From Castellaniella sp040276065 (GTDB lineage Bacteria > Pseudomonadota > Gammaproteobacteria > Burkholderiales > Burkholderiaceae_B), in NCBI RefSeq assembly GCF_040276065.1, contig NZ_JBELOI010000002.1, positions 375,173-439,172 on the forward strand: 64,000 bases of DNA. Direction: 5' to 3'. Numbering within the stretch: the first letter of the stretch is position 1; each line of letters begins with the position of its first letter. The position numbers were made by a program, and so were the translations under genes. Below are positions 8,877 through 17,640 of the stretch, one piece after another. The notes under the pieces were generated by a model that ran no database searches, had not been told where the DNA came from, and saw only the letters and a list, made by a program, of their open reading frames with translations.

Positions 8877-10001
8877 TCATTGCGGCAGACCTATGGCGGG
8901 GTCGATGAACTGGTTGGTCAGGAGCTTGTCCGCGACGAGGCCATCGGGAATCTTTTCCCCCCCTAATCGCATGTTGTCGATCAGCTCCTGGATTCTCGGG
9001 GGATCCATGTCTCCGATCGTCTTGTTGCTGCCATTGGACATGAGGCCATATTTCAGAATGGCTTCGTGAGCAACTTTGGCGCGCTGTTCGCTGTAGGTCC
9101 AGAAATCGCGAAACTGCGAGACCGTGTCCACAATGATGTGGTTTGCCCGGTCGGGGGAGGCCAGGTAGTCCACGATCGCCTGTTGCCAGACCGGGATGAG
9201 CTGCTTCAGGCAAGGCGACAGGGCGTCGAGCGCCGATGGCTTGACGGATACGGCCGCGAAATACGGCTTGTAGCCGGCGTCGTGCAGCAGTTGGAATTGG
9301 ATGGGTTTCTTCCACGCCTTGAACTCGTGCTCGTATAAATACGGCTCGTTCGTCGCGGTGCCCTGTTGCGCGTACTTTCCGTCGGCGGCAATGAATTGGG
9401 TGGGCGAGCCGTCATACGATTTATCGACCAGGTCTTTCCTCATCAGGCCGCTGGCGATCAGCCAACTGGAGTACTTTGCCCAGGGCGATATGTTCACGAT
9501 GATATTGTTTTTGCCCAAGTCGGCAATCGTATGGACATCGGGGTAGGTGGCGGGGTCCCACATGAACAGTATCGGGCTCTTTTCCCAGACCGCCATGATG
9601 GTCTTGACGGGGGTCGCGGAATATAACGAGATGGCGATGTCGGTCGATACCATGCCCGCATGGATTGAATCATCGGTGTACATGACGGAAGGCACCGGCA
9701 TATTGCCGATCGCGGGCCCGCCGGATCGCACCTCGACCTCTATCCCCGTCGGTTGGCCCTGCGAAACGAGCGATCCCCGTACTTTCTTGTTCTTGGCGTC
9801 GACCTTGTAGTCGTCCCCCAGCAGTTGGTATTCCGGGCCGTGCTCTGCCTGGGGATACCAATCCATCTGGATGACAAAGGGCGAAGGGCATACCTTCGAC
9901 AAGTCTGTTGCGGCAAATGCCGAGGTGCCGCCAAAGGCCAGGCTGGCGGCCAGCACAGCGGTTTGGCGGAGCAAGAATGACGATGGCCTGCGTCCCTGCA
10001 T
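8877..10001 (-). CDS. ABC transporter substrate-binding protein (NitT/TauT type)
   Basis: Periplasmic binding protein, 374 residues, first gene of the cluster. A signal peptide is clear: basic start, hydrophobic stretch LLRQTAVLAASLAF, and a likely cut after TSAFA. The start ATG at 10001 is preferred over the one at 10025 because AAGGAG stands 7 bases before it. The mature part (VIQMDWYPQAEHGPEYQLL) looks like NMT1/THI5- and taurine-type binding proteins. Base composition is less GC-rich than in the flanking housekeeping genes, in line with an acquired catabolic cluster. The ligand is unknown. Confidence 0.88.
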   Translation of the reverse strand: MQGRRPSSFLLRQTAVLAASLAFGGTSAFAATDLSKVCPSPFVIQMDWYPQAEHGPEYQLLGDDYKVDAKNKKVRGSLVSQGQPTGIEVEVRSGGPAIGNMPVPSVMYTDDSIHAGMVSTDIAISLYSATPVKTIMAVWEKSPILFMWDPATYPDVHTIADLGKNNIIVNISPWAKYSSWLIASGLMRKDLVDKSYDGSPTQFIAADGKYAQQGTATNEPYLYEHEFKAWKKPIQFQLLHDAGYKPYFAAVSVKPSALDALSPCLKQLIPVWQQAIVDYLASPDRANHIIVDTVSQFRDFWTYSEQRAKVAHEAILKYGLMSNGSNKTIGDMDPPRIQELIDNMRLGGEKIPDGLVADKLLTNQFIDPAIGLPQ

Positions 10002-10077
10002 GTTGAGTCTCCTTGGGTCGTTCATTTATGTTCCTTGCATCGATCGCAGCGATGGGAGCTTTGATCCTCAAAGGAAT

Positions 10078-10089
10078 TTTGTATACCAA
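10078..10089. promoter_or_regulatory. GTATAC operator-like site 1
   Basis: TTTGTATACCAA, differing by one base from the site at 10221-10232. GT-N2-AC is the core layout bound by many GntR-family regulators. It lies 77 bases upstream of the binding-protein start. No regulator gene is adjacent in the window, so a trans-acting repressor is inferred only from the motif. Confidence 0.4.
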
Positions 10090-10220
10090 GAAAGATAGCA
10101 AGCTTCGGCTTTGGTGTCTAGTGGCGCGTGTCGGGGCCCGCATCCATGACAGCAAGGTATGACCTTTCAGCGTGCGCTTTTCCGGGTGATGCATCCGGTA
10201 GCTCATGCAGGGCTGTATTC

Positions 10221-10232
10221 TTTGTATACAAA
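10221..10232. promoter_or_regulatory. GTATAC operator-like site 2, perfect palindrome
   Basis: TTTGTATACAAA is a perfect 12-bp palindrome in an AT-rich patch, flanked on the left by TGTATTC and on the right by ATACA. It shares 11 of 12 bases with site 1, 143 bases away. Two such sites in GC-rich DNA suggest a repressor pair acting on the cluster promoter. Confidence 0.45.
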
Positions 10233-10324
10233 ATACAATTCGTCATATATTGACAAATGAAACATGGGGGTTTTCGAGCGCCGTCCGGCCATGTCGCGCC
10301 GCCGGCGACGAGCGGCGGCGGGGT

Positions 10325-10978
10325 TCAGGCGCTCAGCCGGTAGGCCGAGGTGCTCAACCGGTCGATGCCGCGTTCGGCGAAGCGGGGCTCCTGCTCGAGG
10401 ATATCGCGGGTTTCGAGCCTGTCGATGCGCCAGCCCGGCGTGTATAGGCGTTGGACCTCCTCGTCGCTGACGGCGAACGGCGGGCCGTCCATCTGGGCCT
10501 GGGGGTAGTCCAGTGTCAGCAGCAGGCCGCGGCACCCAGGGGGCAGGCCGCCGTAGACGTGGGCCACGTAGTGTCGCCGCATGTCGGCGGGCAGCGCGAT
10601 GAGTGCGGCTCGGTCATAGCAGCCGGTGCACTCGGCCAGTGTCGCGGCGTCCAGGTCGAAGATGTCGCCGCAGATGAACTCGATGCGCCCCGCGACATAG
10701 TGGCGCCCGAGGATCGAGTCATGGATCGAGGGCGTCAGTCCGTGTTCGGTGAAGAATTGCTCGACGGCGATGGTCGAGAGCTCGATGGCCAGTACGCGAT
10801 GGCCTTGCTCCGCCAGCCAGGCCACGTCCAGCGATTTCCCCGCCAAGGGGACCAGCACGCGGCTATCGGCGGGCAGGCAGAGGGCGGGCCAGTGCTTTTG
10901 CAGCAGGGGCATGACCCGCGTTTGGTGAAAGCCGGTCTGGCCCTGGCGCCAACGCTGCTGCCAGAAATCCTTGTCCAT
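10325..10978 (-). CDS. tpm: Thiopurine S-methyltransferase
   Basis: SAM-dependent methyltransferase, 217 residues, the normal bacterial length. The N-terminus (DKDFWQQRWRQGQTGFHQ) and the SAM-site region (RVLVPLAGKSLDVAWLAEQGH, with IELS following) are characteristic of TPMT. Bacterial members are linked to methylation of thiopurines and of selenium or tellurium compounds. It is monocistronic and faces away from the DUF4168 gene. Confidence 0.93.
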   Translation of the reverse strand: MDKDFWQQRWRQGQTGFHQTRVMPLLQKHWPALCLPADSRVLVPLAGKSLDVAWLAEQGHRVLAIELSTIAVEQFFTEHGLTPSIHDSILGRHYVAGRIEFICGDIFDLDAATLAECTGCYDRAALIALPADMRRHYVAHVYGGLPPGCRGLLLTLDYPQAQMDGPPFAVSDEEVQRLYTPGWRIDRLETRDILEQEPRFAERGIDRLSTSAYRLSA

Positions 10979-11187
10979 CCCAATACCTCGCCTGGAAATG
11001 TCATCTGGTGTCGTGTCTCGCCACGGTCATGTGCGGGTGAGACCATAGCAGTGTAGCGGCTGGCCGCAGCCTTGTCCCGCCCGCCTGCCGTGGCATGCCG
11101 ATACAGGATCACACACAGCGAAACTTGAGCCGAGGCGGGGGCTTGGGCCATGATGAAAGCACTGTTCAATTTGCCTCGGGAGGTCGT

Positions 11188-11568
11188 ATGAACCAGGCTA
11201 TGAAAGCATTTCTGGCGTGTTCCGTGATCGCATTGGGCTTGGTCGGCCCGATCGCGGTTGCCCAGGACGGGGCCGGCGCGCGCGCCAGGGCGGCCCAGGA
11301 CGTCATCGCGCAGCCGAGCGAGGAGCAACTGCGGCGCTATGCGGGCGCGGTCAAGAAAGTCAGCGCGGTGGCCGCCGAGTACCAGCCCCGCCTGCAGGAG
11401 GCCCGCAGCGAGCCGGAACGCCAGGCGGTGCGCATCGAGGCGGACCGGAAAATGGTGGCACAGGTCGAAGCCGGTGGCATGGGCGTGGACGAATACAACG
11501 GGATCAGCCGCGCCGTCCAGCGGGATCCCGAATTGCGTCGGAAGGTCGAGTACCTGGTCAATCAATAG
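11188..11568 (+). CDS. DUF4168 domain-containing exported protein
   Basis: Small secreted protein of 126 residues. The ATG at 11188 is preceded by GGGAGG and begins a signal peptide (MKAFLACSVIALGLVG, likely cut after AVA). The C-terminal half (residues about 45-125), rich in charged helices and ending in RDPELRRKVEYLV, fits the DUF4168 family. Function is not established. The 209 bases between it and tpm hold no further gene that I can see. Confidence 0.8.
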   Translation: MNQAMKAFLACSVIALGLVGPIAVAQDGAGARARAAQDVIAQPSEEQLRRYAGAVKKVSAVAAEYQPRLQEARSEPERQAVRIEADRKMVAQVEAGGMGVDEYNGISRAVQRDPELRRKVEYLVNQ

Positions 11569-11655
11569 GGCGGCCCGGGGCGGCGCCCGGCGCGCGGGCG
11601 TCCGAAGGGTTCTCGGGCTACGATAGCGGTCTGATCGACTTCGCCTGCCCGCCCG

Positions 11656-12411
11656 ATGCTTCCCGTCCTGGATCCTTTGTTCTATGTGCTGGCCGTGCCG
11701 GCGGTGCTGCTGGCGGGCATCTCAAAAGGCGGTTTCGCGGGCGGGCTGGGCATGCTGTCCGTGCCGCTGATGGCACTGGCGATCTCGCCCATGCAGGCGG
11801 CCGGCATCATGCTGCCTATCCTCTGCGTCATGGATGTGACGGGCTTTCGCATCTGGGCCCATCGCTGTGATCGTGCCTTGCTGCTGCGCCTGCTGCCCGG
11901 GGCGCTGATCGGCATTCTCGTCGGCTCGCTCAGTTTTCATTTCGTCAGCGACGCCATGCTCAAGCTGATGGTGGGTGTGCTGGCGCTGGCATTCACCTTG
12001 AATCACTGGCTCAAGGGACGGGTGCGTCCGCTCGTGCGCCTGCCGCCAACGGCCAGTGCGACCTGGTGGTCCGGATTGTCCGGGTTCACGAGTTTCATGG
12101 CGCATGCGGGTGGCCCGCCCATCATGATTTATCTGCTGCCCCGCCAGCTCGACCGCGCCGTGCTGGTGGGCACGGCGACGATCTATTTCGCGGTCGTGAA
12201 CTACGCCAAGTTGCTGCCCTATGCCCTGCTGGGCGAGCTCGATCTGCAGAATCTGAGCACCTCGCTGGTGTTGGCGCCGCTTGCCGTGGTGGGCGTCAAG
12301 CTGGGCGCCTGGCTGCATGACCGCATGGACCCCAAGGTCTTTTTTCGCTTGTTGTATGCCTTCCTGTTTCTGACCGGACTCAAGCTGTCCTGGGACGGGT
12401 TGGGTTTGTAG
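11656..12411 (+). CDS. TSUP family membrane transporter (TauE/SafE-like)
   Basis: Integral membrane protein of 251 residues with about eight hydrophobic helices. The N-terminal GISKGGFAGGLGMLSVPLM and the repeat-half signature around SGFTSFMAHAGGPPIMIYLLP are typical of the sulfite/sulfoacetate exporter family (TauE/SafE, DUF81). No strong Shine-Dalgarno precedes the ATG. It ends one base before the convergent tautomerase stop. Substrate unknown; family members move organosulfur anions. Confidence 0.88.
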   Translation: MLPVLDPLFYVLAVPAVLLAGISKGGFAGGLGMLSVPLMALAISPMQAAGIMLPILCVMDVTGFRIWAHRCDRALLLRLLPGALIGILVGSLSFHFVSDAMLKLMVGVLALAFTLNHWLKGRVRPLVRLPPTASATWWSGLSGFTSFMAHAGGPPIMIYLLPRQLDRAVLVGTATIYFAVVNYAKLLPYALLGELDLQNLSTSLVLAPLAVVGVKLGAWLHDRMDPKVFFRLLYAFLFLTGLKLSWDGLGL

Positions 12412-12412
12412 C

Positions 12413-12601
12413 TCAGGATTTATCGGACCAGAGCACGCCACCCGTGGCCCAGTGGTCCTTGCGCACTTCGGTCAAAATGATGTGGACCGCATCGGGCCGG
12501 CAACCGAGGACCTTGCAGGTTTGTTCAGTCAGCGCCTGGACCAGTTCGCGTTTTTTTTCGGGGCTGCGCCCCTCAAAGAGCTCGATGTGCATGCTGGGCA
12601 T
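12413..12601 (-). CDS. 4-oxalocrotonate tautomerase family protein
   Basis: Tiny tautomerase of 62 residues. Start at 12601 gives MPSMHIELFEGRSPEKK, so Pro2 becomes the N-terminal catalytic proline after Met removal, and the arginine of EGR is conserved. The rest (KRELVQALTEQTCKVLG) fits the beta-alpha-beta family. It could act on an enol or dienol intermediate, but no aromatic pathway genes are adjacent. It lies downstream of the PilZ gene on the same strand. Confidence 0.88.
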   Translation of the reverse strand: MPSMHIELFEGRSPEKKRELVQALTEQTCKVLGCRPDAVHIILTEVRKDHWATGGVLWSDKS

Positions 12602-12669
12602 GAAAAATCTCCTGTAAAAGCCAGTGTTGCCGCGCTGCGCCGGTGCGTCCGGGCGCCGCGGCCGCGGTT

Positions 12670-13407
12670 TCATTCCAGGGCCCAGCGGCGTGCCATGACG
12701 GCCCGCTCCAGCAGGCTGATGTATTGCTGGATGGCGATCTGCTTGTGAGTGCCCAGGTTGAAGTATTTGCAAGCCACGGTGTGCGTGCCCTTGCCATTTT
12801 CCAGGGTAAGCTCGGCGCTGCGCATGATGCGCAGGCCGAGCTCGATGGCCTGCGCGTCCGGCATGTCGAGACGGCCCGTGTAGATCTTGCCGATGGTCTC
12901 GCCCAGCAGGCGGTCCTTGTCGATCAGGCGCAGCCCGCCGCCGCTGATGTCGTAGAGGGGAAAGACGGCGTTCGCGCCCTCCATCGGCGGCTCGGTGACC
13001 GTGAAGGTGGCCGGGTTCCTCGCCGGAACCTCCACGCGGAAGAACTCACGGCGCTGCAGGCGCCGCAGGCCCGTTGGGCGTGCCATCCGGAAGGCCGGGT
13101 CGTTTTCCCATTGCGTTGGCGACAGCGCGCCTTGAAACGTGATCAGGATGCGGTCGAGGGTGGCCTGAAAGGATACGGACGGTGCCGCCAGCAGCCGGGT
13201 GTTGACGTCGGCCGCCGCGGCGTTGTCCAGGTACAGATCGCCCGATGCGGGGTCGATCGCGAGTATGGTCGAGATCACCGAGGTCGCGTGGTCGTGCGCC
13301 TCGAGGCGCACGAGCGCGCGCTGGCGCCGCAGGGCGTTGAGTATCGACTGAATCTCGAGCGGCTGCGAGATCAGACACGGGTCGTCACGGCTATGCATGG
13401 GTGGCAT
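12670..13407 (-). CDS. PilZ-domain flagellar brake protein (YcgR-like)
   Basis: Cyclic-di-GMP receptor that slows flagellar rotation. Residues 1-115 form the YcgR N-domain; the PilZ domain follows with RREFFR (119-124) and DISGGG (153-158), the two ligand-binding motifs. Length 245 agrees with YcgR. The chemoreceptor at the left edge and the sigma-28-like site suggest a motile organism, so a flagellar role is reasonable. Start at 13407; an alternative Met lies at codon 4. Confidence 0.88.
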   Translation of the reverse strand: MPPMHSRDDPCLISQPLEIQSILNALRRQRALVRLEAHDHATSVISTILAIDPASGDLYLDNAAAADVNTRLLAAPSVSFQATLDRILITFQGALSPTQWENDPAFRMARPTGLRRLQRREFFRVEVPARNPATFTVTEPPMEGANAVFPLYDISGGGLRLIDKDRLLGETIGKIYTGRLDMPDAQAIELGLRIMRSAELTLENGKGTHTVACKYFNLGTHKQIAIQQYISLLERAVMARRWALE

Positions 13408-13431
13408 CGGGCGTCAATCGGGGCGCGGGTT

Positions 13432-14871
13432 CTATTCGAGGGTTTTAACCATGTCCTCGAGGACCTTCTTGGCGTCGCCGAAGACCATCATGGTCTTGTC
13501 CATGTAAAACAGCTCGTTGTCCAGGCCCGCGTAGCCCGCCGCCATCGAACGCTTGTTGACGATGATGGTGCGCGCCTTGTAGGCCTCGAGGATGGGCATG
13601 CCGGCAATCGGCGAGTTCGGGTCGTTCTTGGCCGCCGGGTTGACCACGTCGTTGGCGCCCAGCACCAGCACCACATCGGTCTGGCTGAACTCGCTGTTGA
13701 TGTCCTCCATCTCGAAGACCTGGTCGTAGGGCACCTCGGCTTCGGCCAACAGCACGTTCATGTGGCCGGGCATGCGGCCGGCGACCGGATGGATGGCGTA
13801 CTTGACCGTGACACCCTGGTCCGAGAGCTTGGCCGCGAGTTCCTTGAGCGCGTGCTGGGCGCGCGCCACCGCCAGGCCGTAACCCGGGACGATGGTGACC
13901 GACTCGGCGTTGCTCATGAGGAACGCCGCGTCGTCGGGACTGCCGGACTTGACGCTGCGCTGGGCGCCGTCGCCGGCGGCGCTCGCCGAGGAGGGTTCGG
14001 CACCGAAGCCGCCCAGGATCACGTTGAAGAACGAGCGGTTCATCGCCTTGCACATGATGTAGGACAGAATGGCGCCCGAAGAGCCCACCAGCGAGCCGGC
14101 GATGATCAGCATGGGGTTGTTGAGCGAAAAGCCGATGCCCGCCGCCGCCCAGCCCGAGTAGCTGTTGAGCATCGAGATCACGACCGGCATGTCCGCGCCG
14201 CCGATCGGGATGATGATCAGCACGCCCAGCACGAAGGCAATGACGGCCATCAGCACGAAGGGCAGCCAGGACTGGTCGGCCATGAACCAGAAGCCGCAGG
14301 CCAGCATGATGATGGCCAGCGCGAGGTTGAGCATGTGCTGGCCCGCGAAGACCACTGGCGCGCCCTGGAACAGTCGGAACTTGTACTTGCCCGACAGTTT
14401 CCCGAAGGCGATGACCGAGCCCGAGAACGTGATCGCGCCCACGAAGGTGCCGATGAACAGCTCGAGCCGGTTGCCCGTGGGGATGGGGGCGCCCGCCGCC
14501 GCGATGCCGAAGGCGTGCGGCTCGGCGACCACGGCGGTGGCGATGGCGACCGCCGCCAGGCCGATCATGCTATGCATGAAGGCGATGAGCTCGGGCATCT
14601 TGGTCATTTCGACCTTGCGCGCGAGCACCGTGCCGATGGTGCCGCCGATCAGCAGGCCCAGGACGACACGCCCCAGGCCCAGGGCGCCGGTGCCGTCGCG
14701 CGCCAGGCTGATGATCAGCGCCGCCGTGGTGAGGATGGCAATCGCCATGCCCACCATGCCGAACAGATTGCCGCGCCGCGAGGTCGTCGGATGTGACAGG
14801 CCCTTGAGCGCCTGGATGAAGCAGACCGAGGCGATCAGGTAGAGGAGGGTGACGAGGTCCATCGAGATCAT
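13432..14871 (-). CDS. pntB: NAD(P) transhydrogenase subunit beta
   Basis: Membrane and NADP-binding subunit of the proton-translocating transhydrogenase that makes NADPH from NADH using the proton gradient. About nine membrane helices fill the N-terminal 260 residues. The C-terminal domain III has GYGLAVARAQ and the GANDVVNPAA and KRSMAAGYAGLDN NADP-site motifs. Start at 14871 (479 residues, GGGAGG upstream); its ATG overlaps the TGA of pntAB. Part of the pntAA-pntAB-pntB operon. Confidence 0.96.
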   Translation of the reverse strand: MISMDLVTLLYLIASVCFIQALKGLSHPTTSRRGNLFGMVGMAIAILTTAALIISLARDGTGALGLGRVVLGLLIGGTIGTVLARKVEMTKMPELIAFMHSMIGLAAVAIATAVVAEPHAFGIAAAGAPIPTGNRLELFIGTFVGAITFSGSVIAFGKLSGKYKFRLFQGAPVVFAGQHMLNLALAIIMLACGFWFMADQSWLPFVLMAVIAFVLGVLIIIPIGGADMPVVISMLNSYSGWAAAGIGFSLNNPMLIIAGSLVGSSGAILSYIMCKAMNRSFFNVILGGFGAEPSSASAAGDGAQRSVKSGSPDDAAFLMSNAESVTIVPGYGLAVARAQHALKELAAKLSDQGVTVKYAIHPVAGRMPGHMNVLLAEAEVPYDQVFEMEDINSEFSQTDVVLVLGANDVVNPAAKNDPNSPIAGMPILEAYKARTIIVNKRSMAAGYAGLDNELFYMDKTMMVFGDAKKVLEDMVKTLE

Positions 14872-15176
14872 CGCTGGCCTCCCTTGCGTTCCTTTTTCTT
14901 GAACATTTCCAGCATGCGTTGAGTGACCAGGAATCCGCCGAACACGTTGACGGCGGCCAGGGCGACGGCGAACACGCCCATGGACTGGGCGAGCGATCCC
15001 TCGGTCAGGCCGGTGGCGAGCATGGCGCCCACGATGACGATGGCCGAGATGGCATTGGTGACCGCCATCAGCGGGGTGTGCAGGGCGGGGGTGACGTTCC
15101 ACACGACGTGAAAGCCCACGTAGACGGCCAGCACGAAGATGATGATGTTGACGAGTGTCGGATTGACGGCTTCCAT
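14868..15176 (-). CDS. pntAB: NAD(P) transhydrogenase subunit alpha, membrane part
   Basis: The C-terminal membrane piece of PntA encoded as a separate 102-residue protein with three hydrophobic helices and a basic end (MFKKKERKGGQR). This split form is common in alpha- and betaproteobacteria. Stop-start overlaps with both neighbours (TAATG before it, ATGA after it) show tight translational coupling and fixed stoichiometry. Confidence 0.95.
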   Translation of the reverse strand: MEAVNPTLVNIIIFVLAVYVGFHVVWNVTPALHTPLMAVTNAISAIVIVGAMLATGLTEGSLAQSMGVFAVALAAVNVFGGFLVTQRMLEMFKKKERKGGQR

Positions 15177-16294
15177 TAGGCGCTCCTGAGAACCTGGCCG
15201 TCCTTGCAGACCATGCAGGCTTTGATGATCTCGTCGTCCTCGGCCAGGGCGAGACGCCCCTCGGCGTCGGCAACCAGCTTCATGAAGTCGAGAATATTGC
15301 GGGCGTACAGCGCCGAGGCGTCGGTGGGCAGCAGGGCCGGCAAATTGGCGATGCCGACCAGCGTGACACCGCCGTGGCGCACGACCTGGTCGCGCACCGA
15401 GAGCGGGCAGTTGCCGCCGCGCTCGACGGCCAGATCGACGATGACCGAGCCGGGCCTCATGGCCTCGACAGTCTCGGGCTGGATCAGCGTGGGCGCGGGG
15501 CGCCCCGGGATCAGCGCGGTGGCGATCACGATGTCGGCCTGTTTGCAGCGTTCCGCCACTAGCGCGGCCTGGCGCGCCATCCAGGCCGCGGGCATGGGGC
15601 GCGCATAGCCGCCCACGCCCTCGGCGATCTCACGCTCCTCGTCGGTCTCGTAGGGCACGTCTATGAATTTCCCACCCAGGGATTCGATCTGCTCGCGCGC
15701 GGCCGGCCGTACGTCGGAGGCCTCGACCACGGCGCCCAGGCGCCGAGCGGTGGCGATGGCCTGCAGGCCCGCGACGCCGGCGCCCAGGATCACCACGCGG
15801 GCAGCCTTGAGCGTGCCGGCGGCCGTCATCATCATGGGGAAGATCCGGCCGTAGTGTTGCGTGGCCAGCAGCACCGCCTTGTAGCCGGCCAGGTTGGCCT
15901 GCGAAGACAGCACGTCCAGACTCTGGGCGCGGGTGATGCGCGGCGCAGCCTCGAGGGCGAAGGCGGTCAGGCCTGCCTCGGCCATGGCGTCCAGGTTGTC
16001 GCGATCGAAGGGATCAAGCATGCCCACGAGCAAGGCGCCGCGCTGCATGCGCGCGCGCTCGGCCGCGTCGGGCGCGCGCACCTTGAAGACCAGTTCGCTG
16101 CCGAGCGCCGTGGCGGCGTCGACGAGTTGCGCGCCGGCCTGCTCGTAGTCCGCGTCCGGATAGTGCGCGGCCTCGCCGGCGCCGCGCTCGATATAGAACG
16201 CATGGCCGGATTTGACGAGCTTCTTGACCGTCTCGGGTGTTGCGGCGACTCGGGTTTCACCGGGGCTCGTCTCGCGTGGGACCCCTATCTGCAT
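15176..16294 (-). CDS. pntAA: NAD(P) transhydrogenase subunit alpha, NAD-binding part
   Basis: Cytoplasmic domain I, 372 residues. The N-terminal MQIGVPRETSPGETRVA and the NAD loop GAGVAGLQAI at 171-180 are diagnostic of the alanine dehydrogenase/PntA family. The conserved SSQANLAGYKAV segment is at 130-141. First gene of the three-gene transhydrogenase operon; metY lies 62 bases upstream on the same strand and may share its transcript. Confidence 0.95.
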   Translation of the reverse strand: MQIGVPRETSPGETRVAATPETVKKLVKSGHAFYIERGAGEAAHYPDADYEQAGAQLVDAATALGSELVFKVRAPDAAERARMQRGALLVGMLDPFDRDNLDAMAEAGLTAFALEAAPRITRAQSLDVLSSQANLAGYKAVLLATQHYGRIFPMMMTAAGTLKAARVVILGAGVAGLQAIATARRLGAVVEASDVRPAAREQIESLGGKFIDVPYETDEEREIAEGVGGYARPMPAAWMARQAALVAERCKQADIVIATALIPGRPAPTLIQPETVEAMRPGSVIVDLAVERGGNCPLSVRDQVVRHGGVTLVGIANLPALLPTDASALYARNILDFMKLVADAEGRLALAEDDEIIKACMVCKDGQVLRSA

Positions 16295-16356
16295 GGCCGC
16301 CCCGCTGCTGCTCTGTTCATTGGATGGTTCCTCCTTAGATGGTCGGTCGCGTGCGT

Positions 16357-17640
16357 TCAGCGCCGGCTGGCCGCCAGTGCCTGGCCCAGATCGGCCAGGA
16401 TGTCGTCGATGTGCTCGATGCCGATGGATAGACGAATCATATCCTCGCCCACGCCGGCCCGGGCGAGCTCCTCAGGGCTGAGTTGGCGGTGCGTGGTCGA
16501 GGCCGGGTGGCAGGCCAGGGACTTGGCGTCGCCGATGTTGACCAGTCGCAGGATGAGCTGCAGCGCGTCGATGAAGCGGGCGCCCGCCTCGATGCCGCCT
16601 TCGATGCCGAAGGACAGAATGCTGGCCGGCAGGCCGCCCATGTACTTGCTCGCCAGCGCATGCTCGGGGTGGTTTTCGAGGCCGGCGTAATTCACCCAGG
16701 CGACGGCGGGGTGCGACGCGAGAAAACGGGCGACCGCCAGGGCGTTGCTGTTGTGGCGCTCCATGCGCAGGCCCAGGGTCTCGATGCCCTGCAGGATCAG
16801 GAATGCGTTGAAGGGCGACAGTGCGCCCCCGGTGTTGCGCAAGGGGACCACGCGGCAGCGTCCGATGAAGGCCGCCGGCCCGAAAGCCTCGGTATAGACC
16901 ACGCCGTGGTAGGACGGATCGGGCTCGTTGAGCATGGGGAAGCGGTCTTTGTGCTCGGCCCAGGGGAAGGTGCCGCCATCGACGATGGCGCCGGCGATGC
17001 TGTTGCCGTGCCCGCCCATGTATTTGGTGAGCGCGTGCACGACGATGTCGGCGCCCCATTCGATGGGGCGGCACAGCGCGGGCGAGGCCACGGTGTTGTC
17101 CACGATCAGGGGGACGCCATGGCGGTGGGCAGCCTGGGCGATGGCCTCGATATCGACGATGTTGCCGGCCGGATTGCCCACGGATTCGCAGAATACGGCC
17201 TTGGTCTTGTCGTCGATCAGCGCCTCGATCGCGGCCACATCGTCGTGCGGCGCAAAACGGACCTCGAGGCCTTGGCGCGGGAATGTGTGGGCGAACAGGT
17301 TATAGGTGCCGCCATAGAGCTTGCTGGTCGAGACGATGTTGTCGCCGGCCTGGGCGAGGGTCTGGATCGCGTAGGTGATGGCGGTCATGCCCGAGGCGAC
17401 GGCCAACGCGGCCACGCCGCCCTCGAGCGCGGCCACGCGCTTTTCGAGGACGTCGGTCGTCGGGTTCATGATACGGGTGTAGATATTGCCCGCGACTTTG
17501 AGGTCGAACAGATCGGCGCCGTGCTGCGTATCGTCGAAGGCGTATGAGGTGGTCTGGTAGATGGGCACCGCCACGGCCTTGGTCGTGGGGTCCGGGGAGT
17601 AGCCGGCGTGAATCGCGAGGGTGTCGAATTTATGGCTCAT
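16357..17640 (-). CDS. metY: O-acetylhomoserine sulfhydrylase (Cys/Met PLP enzyme)
   Basis: Makes homocysteine from O-acetylhomoserine and sulfide in methionine synthesis. Length 427 is typical for MetY and longer than MetB/MetZ. The PLP lysine is Lys206 in HALTKYMGGHG, and TLAIHAGYSPDPTT and the ASGMTAI cofactor loop are conserved. Starts 272 bases from the divergent AsmA gene. Annotation as O-acetylhomoserine aminocarboxypropyltransferase would be equivalent. Confidence 0.93.
   Translation of the reverse strand: MSHKFDTLAIHAGYSPDPTTKAVAVPIYQTTSYAFDDTQHGADLFDLKVAGNIYTRIMNPTTDVLEKRVAALEGGVAALAVASGMTAITYAIQTLAQAGDNIVSTSKLYGGTYNLFAHTFPRQGLEVRFAPHDDVAAIEALIDDKTKAVFCESVGNPAGNIVDIEAIAQAAHRHGVPLIVDNTVASPALCRPIEWGADIVVHALTKYMGGHGNSIAGAIVDGGTFPWAEHKDRFPMLNEPDPSYHGVVYTEAFGPAAFIGRCRVVPLRNTGGALSPFNAFLILQGIETLGLRMERHNSNALAVARFLASHPAVAWVNYAGLENHPEHALASKYMGGLPASILSFGIEGGIEAGARFIDALQLILRLVNIGDAKSLACHPASTTHRQLSPEELARAGVGEDMIRLSIGIEHIDDILADLGQALAASRR

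Larger units (their letters stand above)
10002..10324. other. AT-rich control region upstream of the ABC/amidohydrolase cluster
   Basis: These 323 bases hold no convincing gene. They carry two GTATAC palindromes (annotated separately) and unusually AT-rich stretches around 10060-10110 and 10210-10260. A GC hairpin at 10297-10320 (CGCCGCCG / CGGCGGCG, 8-base loop) lies just past the end of the tpm gene and may end its transcript. A plausible promoter for the cluster on the minus strand lies here, but no -35/-10 pair stands out clearly. Confidence 0.6.

Noticed and set aside
12643..14796. A 717-codon plus-strand frame opposite ycgR and pntB
   Set aside because: Translation is His/Arg/Asp-rich without domains, while the minus strand encodes clear PilZ and PntB proteins.
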